Source: DATMXT01 sp963662765
GTDB lineage: Bacteria > Bacillota > Clostridia > Oscillospirales > Feifaniaceae
NCBI GenBank assembly: GCA_963662765.2
Contig: CAXXUP010000003.1
Span: 62,001-126,000, forward strand
Length of the DNA stretch: 64,000 nt
Direction of reading: 5' to 3'
The position numbers and the translations under genes are program-made. The notes beneath the pieces are model-generated. The model worked only from the letters and a program-made list of their open reading frames with translations. It did no database searches and was not told the origin of the DNA. Position 1 is the first letter of the stretch; each line of letters opens with the position of its first letter. This document shows positions 18,119 through 25,957 of this stretch, one piece after another.

Positions 18119-18988
18119 ATGAATAACTATATTTCCATGCTCTCGGAAGACGGGTATGTGCTGGCCATGGCCATAGATTCCACCGCGATCTGCGAGGAGG
18201 CCAGGCGCATTCACGGCGCAACGCCCGTTGCGGCGGCAGCTCTCGGACGCACCCTGACGGCCGCCTCTCTCATGGGCGGCACCATCAAGGTGGCGGAAGG
18301 CTCCTTGACCCTTCGCATCAAGGGCGACGGGCCCATCGGCAGCGTGATCGCCGTGTCGGACGCTTTGGGCAACGTCAGGGGATACTGTGTCAACCCCCTT
18401 GTTGAACTGCCGCTAAACGCCATGGGCAAACTCGACGTGGCGGGGGCTGTCGGAAGAGAGGGAAGCGTCGTTGTCGTTAAGGACCTGCGCATGCGGGAGC
18501 CCTATGTCGGGCAGACACCGATTGTCTCGGGCGAGATTGCCGAAGACGTGGCGTCTTATCTGCTTCAAAGTGAGCAGACGGCGTCGGCCGTCGCCTTAGG
18601 CGTTCTGGTCGACCGGGATTACACGATCAAAGCGGCCGGCGGTTACCTGATCCAGCCGCTGCCCGGCTGCCCGGAAGAGGTGCTCTCCCGTCTCGAGGCG
18701 GCACTCTACACCGCCGACTCCGTGACCGACATGTTAAATGAGGGGATGAAGCCTGCGACCATGCTGAACATCCTGCTCCCGGGCTTCAGGCTGCGAACCC
18801 TCTCGGAAGAGGAGCGAGTGTACCGCTGCGGCTGTTCGGCGCGCAGAGTTGAACGTGCTTTGATTTCGCTTGGGCGCGAGGAGCTCTCAAATATGGCAAA
18901 CGAACATCCTAATACGGAAGTACTCTGCGAATTTTGCCGCAAGGCGTACACCTTTTCTTCAGAAGAACTGATAGCGCTCATCCGTTAA
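18119..18988 (+). CDS. hslO: Redox-regulated chaperone Hsp33
   Basis: Hsp33 is a holdase activated by disulfide formation under oxidative or heat stress. The 289-residue product has the N-terminal GxGPIGxV-type region (IKGDGPIGSVIAVSDALGNVRGY), the GEIAEDVASYLLQSEQ segment, and the zinc switch CGCS near 239 with CEFC near 271. ATG 18119 follows GGAGG. The 15-base string AAGACCGGCAACTGG occurs twice, at the end of the previous gene and just before this start. Confidence 0.95.
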   Translation: MNNYISMLSEDGYVLAMAIDSTAICEEARRIHGATPVAAAALGRTLTAASLMGGTIKVAEGSLTLRIKGDGPIGSVIAVSDALGNVRGYCVNPLVELPLNAMGKLDVAGAVGREGSVVVVKDLRMREPYVGQTPIVSGEIAEDVASYLLQSEQTASAVALGVLVDRDYTIKAAGGYLIQPLPGCPEEVLSRLEAALYTADSVTDMLNEGMKPATMLNILLPGFRLRTLSEEERVYRCGCSARRVERALISLGREELSNMANEHPNTEVLCEFCRKAYTFSSEELIALIR

Positions 18989-19018
18989 ATATAATCGACA
19001 CTTTCTTTCAAATAAAGC

Positions 19019-19047
19019 TTGACAGAAAGGCCCCCATCGAGTAAAAT
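19019..19047 (+). promoter_or_regulatory. Strong promoter of the tRNA cluster
   Basis: Consensus TTGACA, 17-base spacer and TAAAAT, 33 bases before the first tRNA. Confidence 0.85.
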
Positions 19048-19079
19048 AATCCATGTCGCCTGACGCAAAAGCCACGCGC

Positions 19080-19155
19080 GGGAGCTTAGCTCAGCTGGGA
19101 GAGCACTTGCCTTACAAGCAAGGGGTCACAGGTTCGAGCCCTGTAGTTCCCACCA
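19080..19155 (+). tRNA. tRNA-Val (TAC)
   Basis: Cloverleaf with a seven-pair acceptor stem (GGGAGCT/AGTTCCC), anticodon TAC in CTTACAA, TTCGAGC T-loop and encoded CCA. Confidence 0.95.
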
Positions 19156-19168
19156 TCCACCACAATAC

Positions 19169-19245
19169 GGCCCGGTAGTTCAGTTGGTTAGAACGCTAGC
19201 CTGTCACGCTAGAGGTCGAGGGTTCGAGCCCCTTCCGGGTCGCCA
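19169..19245 (+). tRNA. tRNA-Asp (GTC)
   Basis: Acceptor GGCCCGG/CCGGGTC, anticodon GTC in CTGTCAC, GGTTCGAGCC T-arm, encoded CCA. It is a queuosine-modifiable tRNA, close to queA and tgt. Confidence 0.95.
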
Positions 19246-19251
19246 ATGTTT

Positions 19252-19327
19252 GCCTCTGTAGCTCAGCTGGTAGAGCAGGGGACTGAAAATCCCCGTGTCG
19301 GTGGTTCGACTCCGCCCGGAGGCACCA
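19252..19327 (+). tRNA. tRNA-Phe (GAA)
   Basis: Acceptor GCCTCTG/CGGAGGC, anticodon GAA in CTGAAAA, GGTTCGACTCC T-arm, encoded CCA. Confidence 0.95.
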
Positions 19328-19350
19328 TGCCGGTCAAATGGCCGGCACAT

Positions 19351-19426
19351 GCGGATGTAGCTCATCTGGTAGAGCGCGACCTTGCCAAGGTCGAGGTAGC
19401 GAGTTCGAGCCTCGTCATCCGCTCCA
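19351..19426 (+). tRNA. tRNA-Gly (GCC)
   Basis: Acceptor GCGGATG/CATCCGC, anticodon GCC in TTGCCAA, GAGTTCGAGCCTC T-arm, encoded CCA. Confidence 0.95.
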
Positions 19427-19465
19427 CACAATACGGCAGGAGATTCCCTCCTGCCGTCCTCGCAT

Positions 19466-19540
19466 GGCGCCATAGCCAAGTGGTAAGGCAGTGGACTGCA
19501 AATCCACGATCCTCCGGTTCAAATCCGGATGGCGCCTCCA
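19466..19540 (+). tRNA. tRNA-Cys (GCA)
   Basis: Acceptor GGCGCCA/TGGCGCC, anticodon GCA in CTGCAAA, CCGGTTCAAATCCGG T-arm, encoded CCA; last of the five-tRNA cluster. Confidence 0.95.
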
Positions 19541-19544
19541 TAAA

Positions 19545-19580
19545 AAAGCTCCTTTGTCTTCGGACAAAGGAGCTTTTGTT
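19545..19580 (+). terminator. Intrinsic terminator of the tRNA cluster
   Basis: A 14-bp stem (19545-19558 with 19563-19576) capped by a TTCG tetraloop and followed by T residues. Confidence 0.93.
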
Positions 19581-19641
19581 AATGACTATTCATGTTCAGA
19601 AGGTTTACATAGGCCTTGTCAGGCTATAGCGTGGGGCGGAT

Positions 19642-20994
19642 TTACATAGGAGGTCCCCATACGTCAAAATCGTTTTCGATAATCTGCGACCAGTTGTTCC
19701 CATCGGCGTCCTCACCAAAGCCCCAGGCGGTCTCACTGCCGGCGGGCACGAGGCTGTAGTGGGTCACGGTCGTGTAGGTTGGTACTGACCAGGAGTATTC
19801 AATGAAGAAGATGACGCCGGCCGGGTTGTTGTAATCGTTTCCGCCGTCCATCTGCTCATTGACAGCCTTGATATTGACGGTGTTGTCGCCTGCAAGGAGC
19901 GGAACATCAGAGCCCACTGCGATCATGCTGTTCCATGCGTTCGACGGCACGACGCTCTCCACAAAGAGCTGCTTCGTGTCAAAGGCGGTCAGGTCTGGGA
20001 AAATATGCAAAAGCAACGCGTTGCCATCAAGAAGGTCATCGGCAGCGTCGTCCGAAAGAGCGGCATAGGCTTCGGCGTTAAACCCGGCGGAATTGATGAT
20101 GGTATCACCGATTTTCGCGATGTAGCCGTTATCCGCCACAATGTACAAGGTGGCGTCGATGTCGGTTGCGTCGAGTGGGACCTCAACGTCGAAATCAATG
20201 CTGCAGACGTCGCCTCGGGTGGTGAGATCATTGGAGAAAGATGTCGGTGCTCCGGTCTCTCCGGAGGAGAGCTCATAGTTCCAAACAAACTGGGCGCCGC
20301 TCGCGATCAGTTTGCTGTTCCACACGGGGCTTGCGGCAAACGCGGTGTCCCAAACGCTTGTATATTCGTCAGTTGGATCCGGGTATCCGAAGGGCTCGCG
20401 GACTTCAACGACTTGGCCCTCGATGCCTTTGCTCTCAAAGTAACCCGTTTCGGTTTCACTTCCGGTGATTTCTTCCCTGTCTTCCGCGGCCACAGTCGCC
20501 TTGCAGACGACGGAGTGGGCAGCAAAGCTATCGACCGGGGCGCCGCTCTTGTAGAGAAAGGTGAACTCTCTTGTGCCGGTAATCTCACCGGTAAACTCGT
20601 CAATGGTCGGCGCCGGGAAAGATTTGTTGACGGTCAGCTTGCCGGGGACAATGCCTCCGCCGCTGTAAATAAGAGAAGTGTCGTCGGCAAATCCCGCTAC
20701 ACCATCGCTGATGGCCTCAAAGTGAATTTCACCAAAGTAGTAATCATCTTCGGTAAGCATGTAAGTGACAAGGTATTCGTTTTCGTCCCAGCACTCAATG
20801 CACAGCTTGCCAACCTCGATATTCTGGCCGGCAAAGAGCGTTGCGGCATTGTATGTTGCTTCCATGTTGGTTTCAACTTCATATGAGTCGACAACGCGGG
20901 GAAGCTTTACTTTCGGCGCCGCCATGGCGACCGTTGACAGTGCGAATGTAAGGACAAGCGCCATCACGAAACTGAACAAACGTCTTGTTTTCAT
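19642..20994 (-). CDS. Secreted protein of unknown function
   Basis: 450 residues with a clear signal peptide (positive start MKTRR, hydrophobic core, cleavage near AMA-AP at about 26). The mature protein is acidic, rich in aromatic residues and Asp/Glu, and apparently all-beta. A C-terminal half with ATLYIVADNGYIAKIGD, GDNTVNIKAVNEQMDGG and NPAGVIFFIEYSW resembles galactose-binding-like jelly-roll modules of surface proteins, judged by eye only. No cell-wall anchor, transmembrane tail or catalytic motif is visible. ATG 20994 follows AAAGGAGGG. A possible promoter (TTTACC, 16 bases, TATGAT) lies just upstream, beyond a separate small-RNA-like unit. Confidence 0.75.
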   Translation of the reverse strand: MKTRRLFSFVMALVLTFALSTVAMAAPKVKLPRVVDSYEVETNMEATYNAATLFAGQNIEVGKLCIECWDENEYLVTYMLTEDDYYFGEIHFEAISDGVAGFADDTSLIYSGGGIVPGKLTVNKSFPAPTIDEFTGEITGTREFTFLYKSGAPVDSFAAHSVVCKATVAAEDREEITGSETETGYFESKGIEGQVVEVREPFGYPDPTDEYTSVWDTAFAASPVWNSKLIASGAQFVWNYELSSGETGAPTSFSNDLTTRGDVCSIDFDVEVPLDATDIDATLYIVADNGYIAKIGDTIINSAGFNAEAYAALSDDAADDLLDGNALLLHIFPDLTAFDTKQLFVESVVPSNAWNSMIAVGSDVPLLAGDNTVNIKAVNEQMDGGNDYNNPAGVIFFIEYSWSVPTYTTVTHYSLVPAGSETAWGFGEDADGNNWSQIIENDFDVWGPPM

Positions 20995-21165
20995 AGTGTC
21001 ACCCTCCTTTTATTGGATACCCGATCATACTATTCGGTGCGGTACGGTAAAATGATTTCGCAAAGAATTGGACAAAGGCAGCGGTCGTATACGAATGCGT
21101 CATCCCACCCTTCACATAATCGCGAACAGAGTGTTTGCGGCTGATGGTTTGTGAAGAAATACCCT

Positions 21166-21258
21166 TAAAAACACAAAAACCGGCCACTCGGCCGGTTACG
21201 CTGCTAGCTCCCTCATTCGAAAAGCGTCCACATGAACGAATGAGTTCATCGCTTCCTT
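21166..21258 (-). ncRNA. Candidate small RNA or leader with intrinsic terminator
   Basis: On the minus strand a promoter-like pair (TTGTAT 21293-21288, TACTGT 21270-21265, 17-base spacer) is followed by an 8-bp stem (21237-21244 with 21212-21219) enclosing a 17-base loop, then AGCTAGCAGCG, then a perfect terminator (ACCGGCC/GGCCGGT, GAGT loop, T-rich tail at 21179-21166). The roughly 93-base unit ends about 170 bases before the secreted-protein gene. No known RNA family was recognised. The flanks 20995-21165 and 21294-21451 hold no gene. Confidence 0.5.
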
Positions 21259-21451
21259 ATACATACAGTATCACAATTTGGAAAAAAATACAATACTAAT
21301 CCAATGTGCAATCTGCCAATGTTTCTAAGTATATTGTGTGAACTATGTACGTATTGAGAACAAAAATCGTTTGAATCTAACAAGTAATTGTATTAAAATG
21401 CCTTAGCGCAGGGGGAGGTGGAGATTCGCACGACGCGTGATTAATCAGCAA

Positions 21452-21709
21452 TTACTTTTGATCCTTCCAATTCCACCATTTCAGAAGTTCCGGGTCGCAG
21501 TCCAATGTATTCGCGTAGTAGGCGGCGCAGCGGTAGACGTAAAGGACACACCGGTCGGAGGGGCGGCCATTGAACAGGGCGTCCCGCAGATAGAGCTCCT
21601 CGGGGTCTGCGCCGACAAGATCTTCGACGCACTCGACGCCGATATTTTTAAGATGTTGCTCCATGTTCTTCCCGACTCCGGGAATGATAGTCAGGGATGT
21701 TTTTTTCAT
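21452..21709 (-). CDS. Cdd1-like helix-hairpin-helix protein
   Basis: An 85-residue protein matching the Cdd1 ('pathogenicity locus') family: LTIIPGVGKNMEQHLKNIG forms a helix-hairpin-helix, followed by DLVGADPEELY and the conserved DRCVLYVYRCAAYYA. HhH folds usually bind DNA without sequence specificity; the cellular role of this family is unknown. It is divergent from the radical SAM gene. Confidence 0.8.
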   Translation of the reverse strand: MKKTSLTIIPGVGKNMEQHLKNIGVECVEDLVGADPEELYLRDALFNGRPSDRCVLYVYRCAAYYANTLDCDPELLKWWNWKDQK

Positions 21710-21730
21710 TTTAGCGCCTCCTTGTAATGG

Positions 21731-21759
21731 TTCACTTGGGACTTTTCGTATGGTATACT
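21731..21759 (+). promoter_or_regulatory. Promoter of the radical SAM gene
   Basis: TTCACT, 17 bases, TATACT. The implied transcription start (about 21766) lies downstream of ATG 21761, which argues for the later GTG start of the gene. Confidence 0.55.
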
Positions 21760-21799
21760 GATGGCGTTAGAAATACTGACTGCGGGGAGGGGAGTGTCC

Positions 21800-22669
21800 G
21801 TGCATTATAAGGATGTAAAGTCGGTCTTGTCGCCCAAAAACGGCATGAACCTCTATAGAGGCTGTACCCACGGCTGTATTTATTGCGACTCGCGAAGCAA
21901 ATGCTACGGCATGGAGCATGCGTTTGAGGATGTCGAGGTCAAGCGAAATGCGCCGCAGCTGCTGGAAGATGCCCTCATCCGCAAACGGGAGCGGTGCATG
22001 ATCGGCACCGGCGCGATGTGCGACCCGTACTTGCCGCTCGAGGAGAGCGAGAGGCTGACAAGGCGGTGCCTTGAGATCATCGACAAATACGACTTCGGCT
22101 TTTCAGTCATCACAAAGTCCGACCGGGTGCTGCGCGACTTAGATTTGCTGAAGAGCATCAATGAAAAGACCAAGTGTGTCGTGCAGATGACGCTGACGAC
22201 TTTTGACGAGGACCTGTGCCGGCTAATCGAGCCGAGTGTCTGCACAACCTTAAGGCGCTACGAGGCTCTCAAAGTTCTGCAAAAAGAGGGGATCCCGACT
22301 GTCGTGTGGCTTTCGCCGATTTTGCCGTTCATAAACGATACGAAGGAAAACCTCGAAGGCATTCTGGATTACTGCTTTGATGCCGGCGTAAAGGGCATTC
22401 TGTGCTTTGGCATGGGGCTGACGTTGCGGGAGGGCAACAGAGAGTACTTCTACGAATGCCTCGACGAGCACTTCCCGGGGCTAAAACAGCGCTATATCAC
22501 AGCTTTTGGCGACAGCTACGTCTGCCAGAGTCCGGCGACAGGCAGGCTTTTGGAGCGGTTTTTCGCAAGGTGCCGTGATGAGGGCGTCCTGTACCGCCCG
22601 GACGAGGTGTTCGGGTACCTGAACATCTTCGAGGACAAAGGGCAGGCGCAGCAACTTTCGCTGTTTTGA
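21800..22669 (+). CDS. SPL-like radical SAM protein
   Basis: A radical SAM enzyme of 289 residues with the cluster motif CTHGCIYC (CxxxCxxC) and the lead-in NGMNLYRG typical of the Rv2578c/SPL-like group. These are related to spore photoproduct lyase; the reaction of this subgroup is not established. GTG 21800 is preferred over ATG 21761: GGGGAGGGG sits correctly upstream, the promoter lies between, and family members begin (M/V)HYxxxKxxLS. Its C-terminus (GQAQQLSLF) is polar. A terminator follows. Confidence 0.85.
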   Translation: MHYKDVKSVLSPKNGMNLYRGCTHGCIYCDSRSKCYGMEHAFEDVEVKRNAPQLLEDALIRKRERCMIGTGAMCDPYLPLEESERLTRRCLEIIDKYDFGFSVITKSDRVLRDLDLLKSINEKTKCVVQMTLTTFDEDLCRLIEPSVCTTLRRYEALKVLQKEGIPTVVWLSPILPFINDTKENLEGILDYCFDAGVKGILCFGMGLTLREGNREYFYECLDEHFPGLKQRYITAFGDSYVCQSPATGRLLERFFARCRDEGVLYRPDEVFGYLNIFEDKGQAQQLSLF

Positions 22670-22694
22670 AGGGGCTCTATACGGTGACAACGTC

Positions 22695-22730
22695 AAAGGA
22701 CGGTCGGCAGCATAGCCGACCGTCCTTTTG
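22695..22730 (+). terminator. Intrinsic terminator after the radical SAM gene
   Basis: A 14-bp perfect stem (22695-22708 with 22715-22728), six-base loop, T-rich end. Confidence 0.88.
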
Positions 22731-22763
22731 CATATCTTCTAGTATTGAATGGAGGGGTGCAAA

Positions 22764-23255
22764 GTGGTCATCATGTCGATGAAGCTGAACAAAACATGGA
22801 TGCGCATTGCCGGCGCCGCCTTGCTCGTCATTGCCGTGGCCGTCGTCGTTTGGAACATCGCGCGGCCGTCGGACCCAACTGAAACCGCGGCTACTGGCTC
22901 CGTGAGCGCAGTCAAATTGAAGACAAACGAGGATCGCGTGGCTTTTATCAAGAGCTACGGGTGGGAGGTAAACGAGTCGGCGGTCGAGATCATGGAGGTC
23001 GCAATTCCCAAGGAATTTGACGAGGTGTACAGCGCCTATTCGGAACTGCAGAAAGCTCAGGGGCTCGACCTTGAAAAGTATGCCGGGAAGAGGGCCAAGC
23101 GGTGGAGCTATACGGTGCTCAATTATCCGGATGCGCAGGAAGACATGGAAGTGCGGATCAATCTGCTCATCTGCGACAGCAAGCTCGTCGCCTGCGATCT
23201 GTGCAGCACGGAGCTTGGCGGCTTTATGAGCGGGATTGCGGGTCCCAGTACCTGA
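22764..23255 (+). CDS. DUF4830 domain membrane-anchored protein
   Basis: A 163-residue protein with one N-terminal membrane helix (about residues 13-33) and a DUF4830 domain outside: TNEDRVAFIKSYGWEV, VAIPKEFDEVYSAYSELQKAQGLDL and a C-terminal CSTELGGFM. Function unknown. GTG 22764 is chosen because GGAGGGG lies just upstream; an earlier ATG at 22749 overlaps that site. The last 32 bases overlap the convergent serine hydrolase gene. Confidence 0.8.
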   Translation: MVIMSMKLNKTWMRIAGAALLVIAVAVVVWNIARPSDPTETAATGSVSAVKLKTNEDRVAFIKSYGWEVNESAVEIMEVAIPKEFDEVYSAYSELQKAQGLDLEKYAGKRAKRWSYTVLNYPDAQEDMEVRINLLICDSKLVACDLCSTELGGFMSGIAGPST

Positions 23256-24057
23256 CAAACTGCTCAGCCACAGCCGCGATGAAGTCCCACTGTTTAACCG
23301 ACTGTTCGGGATTGCGGGGTCCCAGCGTCATAACGGTCAGCACAAACGAGAATCCGGGGCCGGTGAAGATGCCTGCGTCGTGCTCCAGGCCGGGCATATC
23401 CCCGGTCTTATGGGCGATTTTAATCTCTTCCCGCTCAAAGTCGTGGTCGTAGGGCTTCCAGAGCCGCCGTGGAAACTTGTGGTTGATCTGCTGGCGGGTG
23501 AGGATGTCTACGGCGTCCTTGCAGTGCGGGGGAGACAGCAGCGTTCCCTTGGCCAGTCCTTTAAGCAGTTCCAATACGTCGCGGGCCGCGGCCTCGTTTT
23601 CGATGCCGGCGGCCATTGCGGCGGCGTCCATCATTTTGCGGCGCCACCGGATGCCGGTAAGTCCCCGGCTCTCCAGAAATTCATGGATGCGCTGCGGGGT
23701 GACGGCGTCCACAACCATGTTAGTGGCCATGTTGTCGCTTAGGACGATCATGAGCGTCATCAGATCGTGCAAGGTAGGGGACAGGCCGTTTTGCATGAGG
23801 CGCATCACGCCGTCTCCGCCGGTTCGGGCGGCATCGGTGACCGTGATCCGATCGGACAATGACAGCTCTCCGGACTCTGACATGGCGTATGCCGTGCAGA
23901 GGATGGGGAGCTTTATAATGCTTGCGGAAGGGAATATCTCATCCCCGTTCCAGGCAAACTGCTCGCCGGTTTCAAGGTTTTCGGCAAAGACTGCCGACTT
24001 GCCCGGCATCATATAGCGCAACTGCCCGATATTGTCTATCAGAATAGACTCAGTCAT
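23224..24057 (-). CDS. Class A beta-lactamase-like serine hydrolase, no signal peptide
   Basis: The 277-residue protein shows the three penicillin-recognising motifs: SASIIK (Ser nucleophile, Lys), SDN, and HKTGD. The region expected to carry the omega-loop Glu (AAMAAGIENEAAARD) is divergent. There is no export signal, so it is probably cytoplasmic and unlikely to be a resistance beta-lactamase; a peptidase or esterase role is possible. It overlaps the upstream oxidoreductase gene by 4 bases (ATGA), so the two are translationally coupled. Its end overlaps the DUF4830 gene. Confidence 0.82.
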   Translation of the reverse strand: MTESILIDNIGQLRYMMPGKSAVFAENLETGEQFAWNGDEIFPSASIIKLPILCTAYAMSESGELSLSDRITVTDAARTGGDGVMRLMQNGLSPTLHDLMTLMIVLSDNMATNMVVDAVTPQRIHEFLESRGLTGIRWRRKMMDAAAMAAGIENEAAARDVLELLKGLAKGTLLSPPHCKDAVDILTRQQINHKFPRRLWKPYDHDFEREEIKIAHKTGDMPGLEHDAGIFTGPGFSFVLTVMTLGPRNPEQSVKQWDFIAAVAEQFVRYWDPQSRS

Positions 24058-25733
24058 GCCTTATCCTCCTTGAACATGTCGGGGTAGAACATCTGATAGC
24101 TCGACACGCCGCCCTCTAAGGTATAGGTCTCCTCAAAGCCGAAATGCCGCAGCATGCACTGCCCGGAGTAGGCGCGCTGGCCGACGATACAGATGACGAC
24201 GACCGGGACATTTTTCGGAATTTCATTGTATCGGTAGACGATCTCGTCTAGCGGGATGTTGACTGAGCCCGGAATCGAAAACTGTTCGAATTCCCAGCGG
24301 TACCGCACATCGACCAAAAAAGCGCCGCGGGCGATGAGGGCGGGCAGCTCCTCAAACGTGGTCAGGACCAAAAGCCCGTCGTCGAGGTTGCTGGCTACAT
24401 AGCCGATCATATTCAGAGGGTCCTTGGGGCCGTTGAAGGGTGGGGCGTAGGCATACTCCATGTCGGCAAGGTCATAGACGGTCCAGCCGGACTTGATGGC
24501 GGTCGCCACGGCGTCGATACGCTTGTCCACACCGTTTTGGCCGAGTCCCTGTGCGCCCAGTAGTTTTCCTGTCTTCTTGTCATAAATGACCTTGAGCGCC
24601 ATTCGGGTGACGCCGGGATAGTAGGAGGCGTGGTCGGGCGCGTGCATCATGATGGAGACAGCGTCGTAGCCGGCGGCCTTTGCGGCGGACATGGTGAGTC
24701 CGGTCTTCGCAATGACGTTTTCAAAGACCTTGGTGATGCCGGTGCCGACCGCCCCGCCGAAGGTCTGATGCGAAACTGTGAGGGCGCCCTCGCCGCTTGC
24801 GATGTGGTCGGCAATGATGCGGGCCTGTCGTTTCGCGTGCCAAGCTAAGGCCAGCGCCATATCCTGCCCCGTGATGGAATTATAGATGATGGAAACGTCG
24901 CCGGCCGCGTAGATGTCGGGATCATTTGTCTGCATGGACTCCCTGCTGACTTTGATATATCCGCGTGCGTCGAGTAGGAGCCCTGCCTCGGCCGCGATTT
25001 TACTGTTCGGGATGATGCCGGCCGCCGTGACGACGAAGTCGAAACTGTCTTTGACGCCGTTTGACAGGGTAAACAGGTTCGTTTCCGTATCGTAGGAATC
25101 CACTTTGGTGCTGGTGTAGACCTTGATGCCGTGCTCGCGAAGGATTCGTTCGATGGCTTTGCTGTATTCCGGGTCCATAACCGGCAGGCAGGCTGGCGCA
25201 AGTTCAACTAAGGTCAGGTCAATGCCCCGCATTTGGAGGTTTTCGACGACTTCAAGCCCGATAAAGCCGGAGCCGATGACAAGCCCTTTTTTGGCATCTT
25301 TGATATAGCCCATGAGGTTGTCGAGATCGGCCATGTCCCGCAGGTTGGTCACGTTCTTGTAATGCTCGATTCCCGTGATTCCGGATGGCCTGCCGCTGGC
25401 GCCCGTTGCGACGACCAGCTTGTCATAGGGCTCCTCAAAGCTGCCCGCGGGGCCCATGACCGTCACGGTCTTTTTGGCACGGTTGATGGCGGTCACCTCG
25501 TGCATACACCGCACATCGACGTCGTACATGCCCTTCATACGCTCTGGGGTTTGGAGCAGCAGCGCTTCACGCTTTTCAATGGTGCCGCTTATGTGATAGG
25601 GCATTCCGCAGTTGGCAAAGGAAATAAAGCCGCCTTTTTCAAAGACTGTGATTTTGGCGTCGCCCGAAAGTCTGCGAAGACGGGTGGCAACCGAGACGCC
25701 GCCGGCCACGCCGCCGATAATGACAATATTCAA
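24054..25733 (-). CDS. CoA-disulfide reductase-type FAD oxidoreductase with rhodanese domain
   Basis: A 559-residue flavoprotein. The FAD Rossmann motif IIGGVAGGVSVATRLRRL is at the start, the single redox Cys in FANCGMPYHISG, the NAD-binding VIGSGFIGLEVVE near 150, and a second FAD motif in IYAAGDVS. A C-terminal rhodanese domain carries the persulfide Cys in VVVICIVGQRAYSG. Family members reduce CoA disulfide, CoA persulfide or elemental sulfur with NAD(P)H. TTG 25733 after GGAGGT is taken as the start since the Rossmann motif begins at once. The serine hydrolase gene overlaps its stop. Confidence 0.9.
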   Translation of the reverse strand: MNIVIIGGVAGGVSVATRLRRLSGDAKITVFEKGGFISFANCGMPYHISGTIEKREALLLQTPERMKGMYDVDVRCMHEVTAINRAKKTVTVMGPAGSFEEPYDKLVVATGASGRPSGITGIEHYKNVTNLRDMADLDNLMGYIKDAKKGLVIGSGFIGLEVVENLQMRGIDLTLVELAPACLPVMDPEYSKAIERILREHGIKVYTSTKVDSYDTETNLFTLSNGVKDSFDFVVTAAGIIPNSKIAAEAGLLLDARGYIKVSRESMQTNDPDIYAAGDVSIIYNSITGQDMALALAWHAKRQARIIADHIASGEGALTVSHQTFGGAVGTGITKVFENVIAKTGLTMSAAKAAGYDAVSIMMHAPDHASYYPGVTRMALKVIYDKKTGKLLGAQGLGQNGVDKRIDAVATAIKSGWTVYDLADMEYAYAPPFNGPKDPLNMIGYVASNLDDGLLVLTTFEELPALIARGAFLVDVRYRWEFEQFSIPGSVNIPLDEIVYRYNEIPKNVPVVVICIVGQRAYSGQCMLRHFGFEETYTLEGGVSSYQMFYPDMFKEDKA

Positions 25734-25762
25734 AGTTTTGCACCTCCAATATAATACATCCA

Positions 25763-25791
25763 ATTATACAAATTTCAAAGTCGTGTGTAAA
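25763..25791 (-). promoter_or_regulatory. Promoter of the oxidoreductase/serine hydrolase operon
   Basis: Minus strand TTTACA, 17 bases, perfect TATAAT, 30 bases from the start codon. Confidence 0.75.
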
Positions 25792-25877
25792 GCCGTTCTT
25801 TTCGACAAGAAACGGCCAGCTTAGTAGAATTATTTTGTATCCAAAATGCGTTTTTTTGTTTTTCCTGTGGTAAAACG

Positions 25878-25905
25878 TTGACATTCTTATGTCAGAAGTT
25901 ATACA
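25878..25905 (+). promoter_or_regulatory. Promoter of hppA
   Basis: Perfect TTGACA, 16 bases, TATACA. Confidence 0.7.
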
Positions 25906-25957
25906 ATTATCCGAGCTAAAACTTTAGCTAAGTTTAACTTTTGAAGAGGTGTGGAAA

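Noticed and set aside
20005..20886. A 293-codon plus-strand open frame opposite the secreted-protein gene
   Set aside because: No ribosome-binding site, no family features; the minus-strand gene has a signal peptide and a good start, so this is a shadow.
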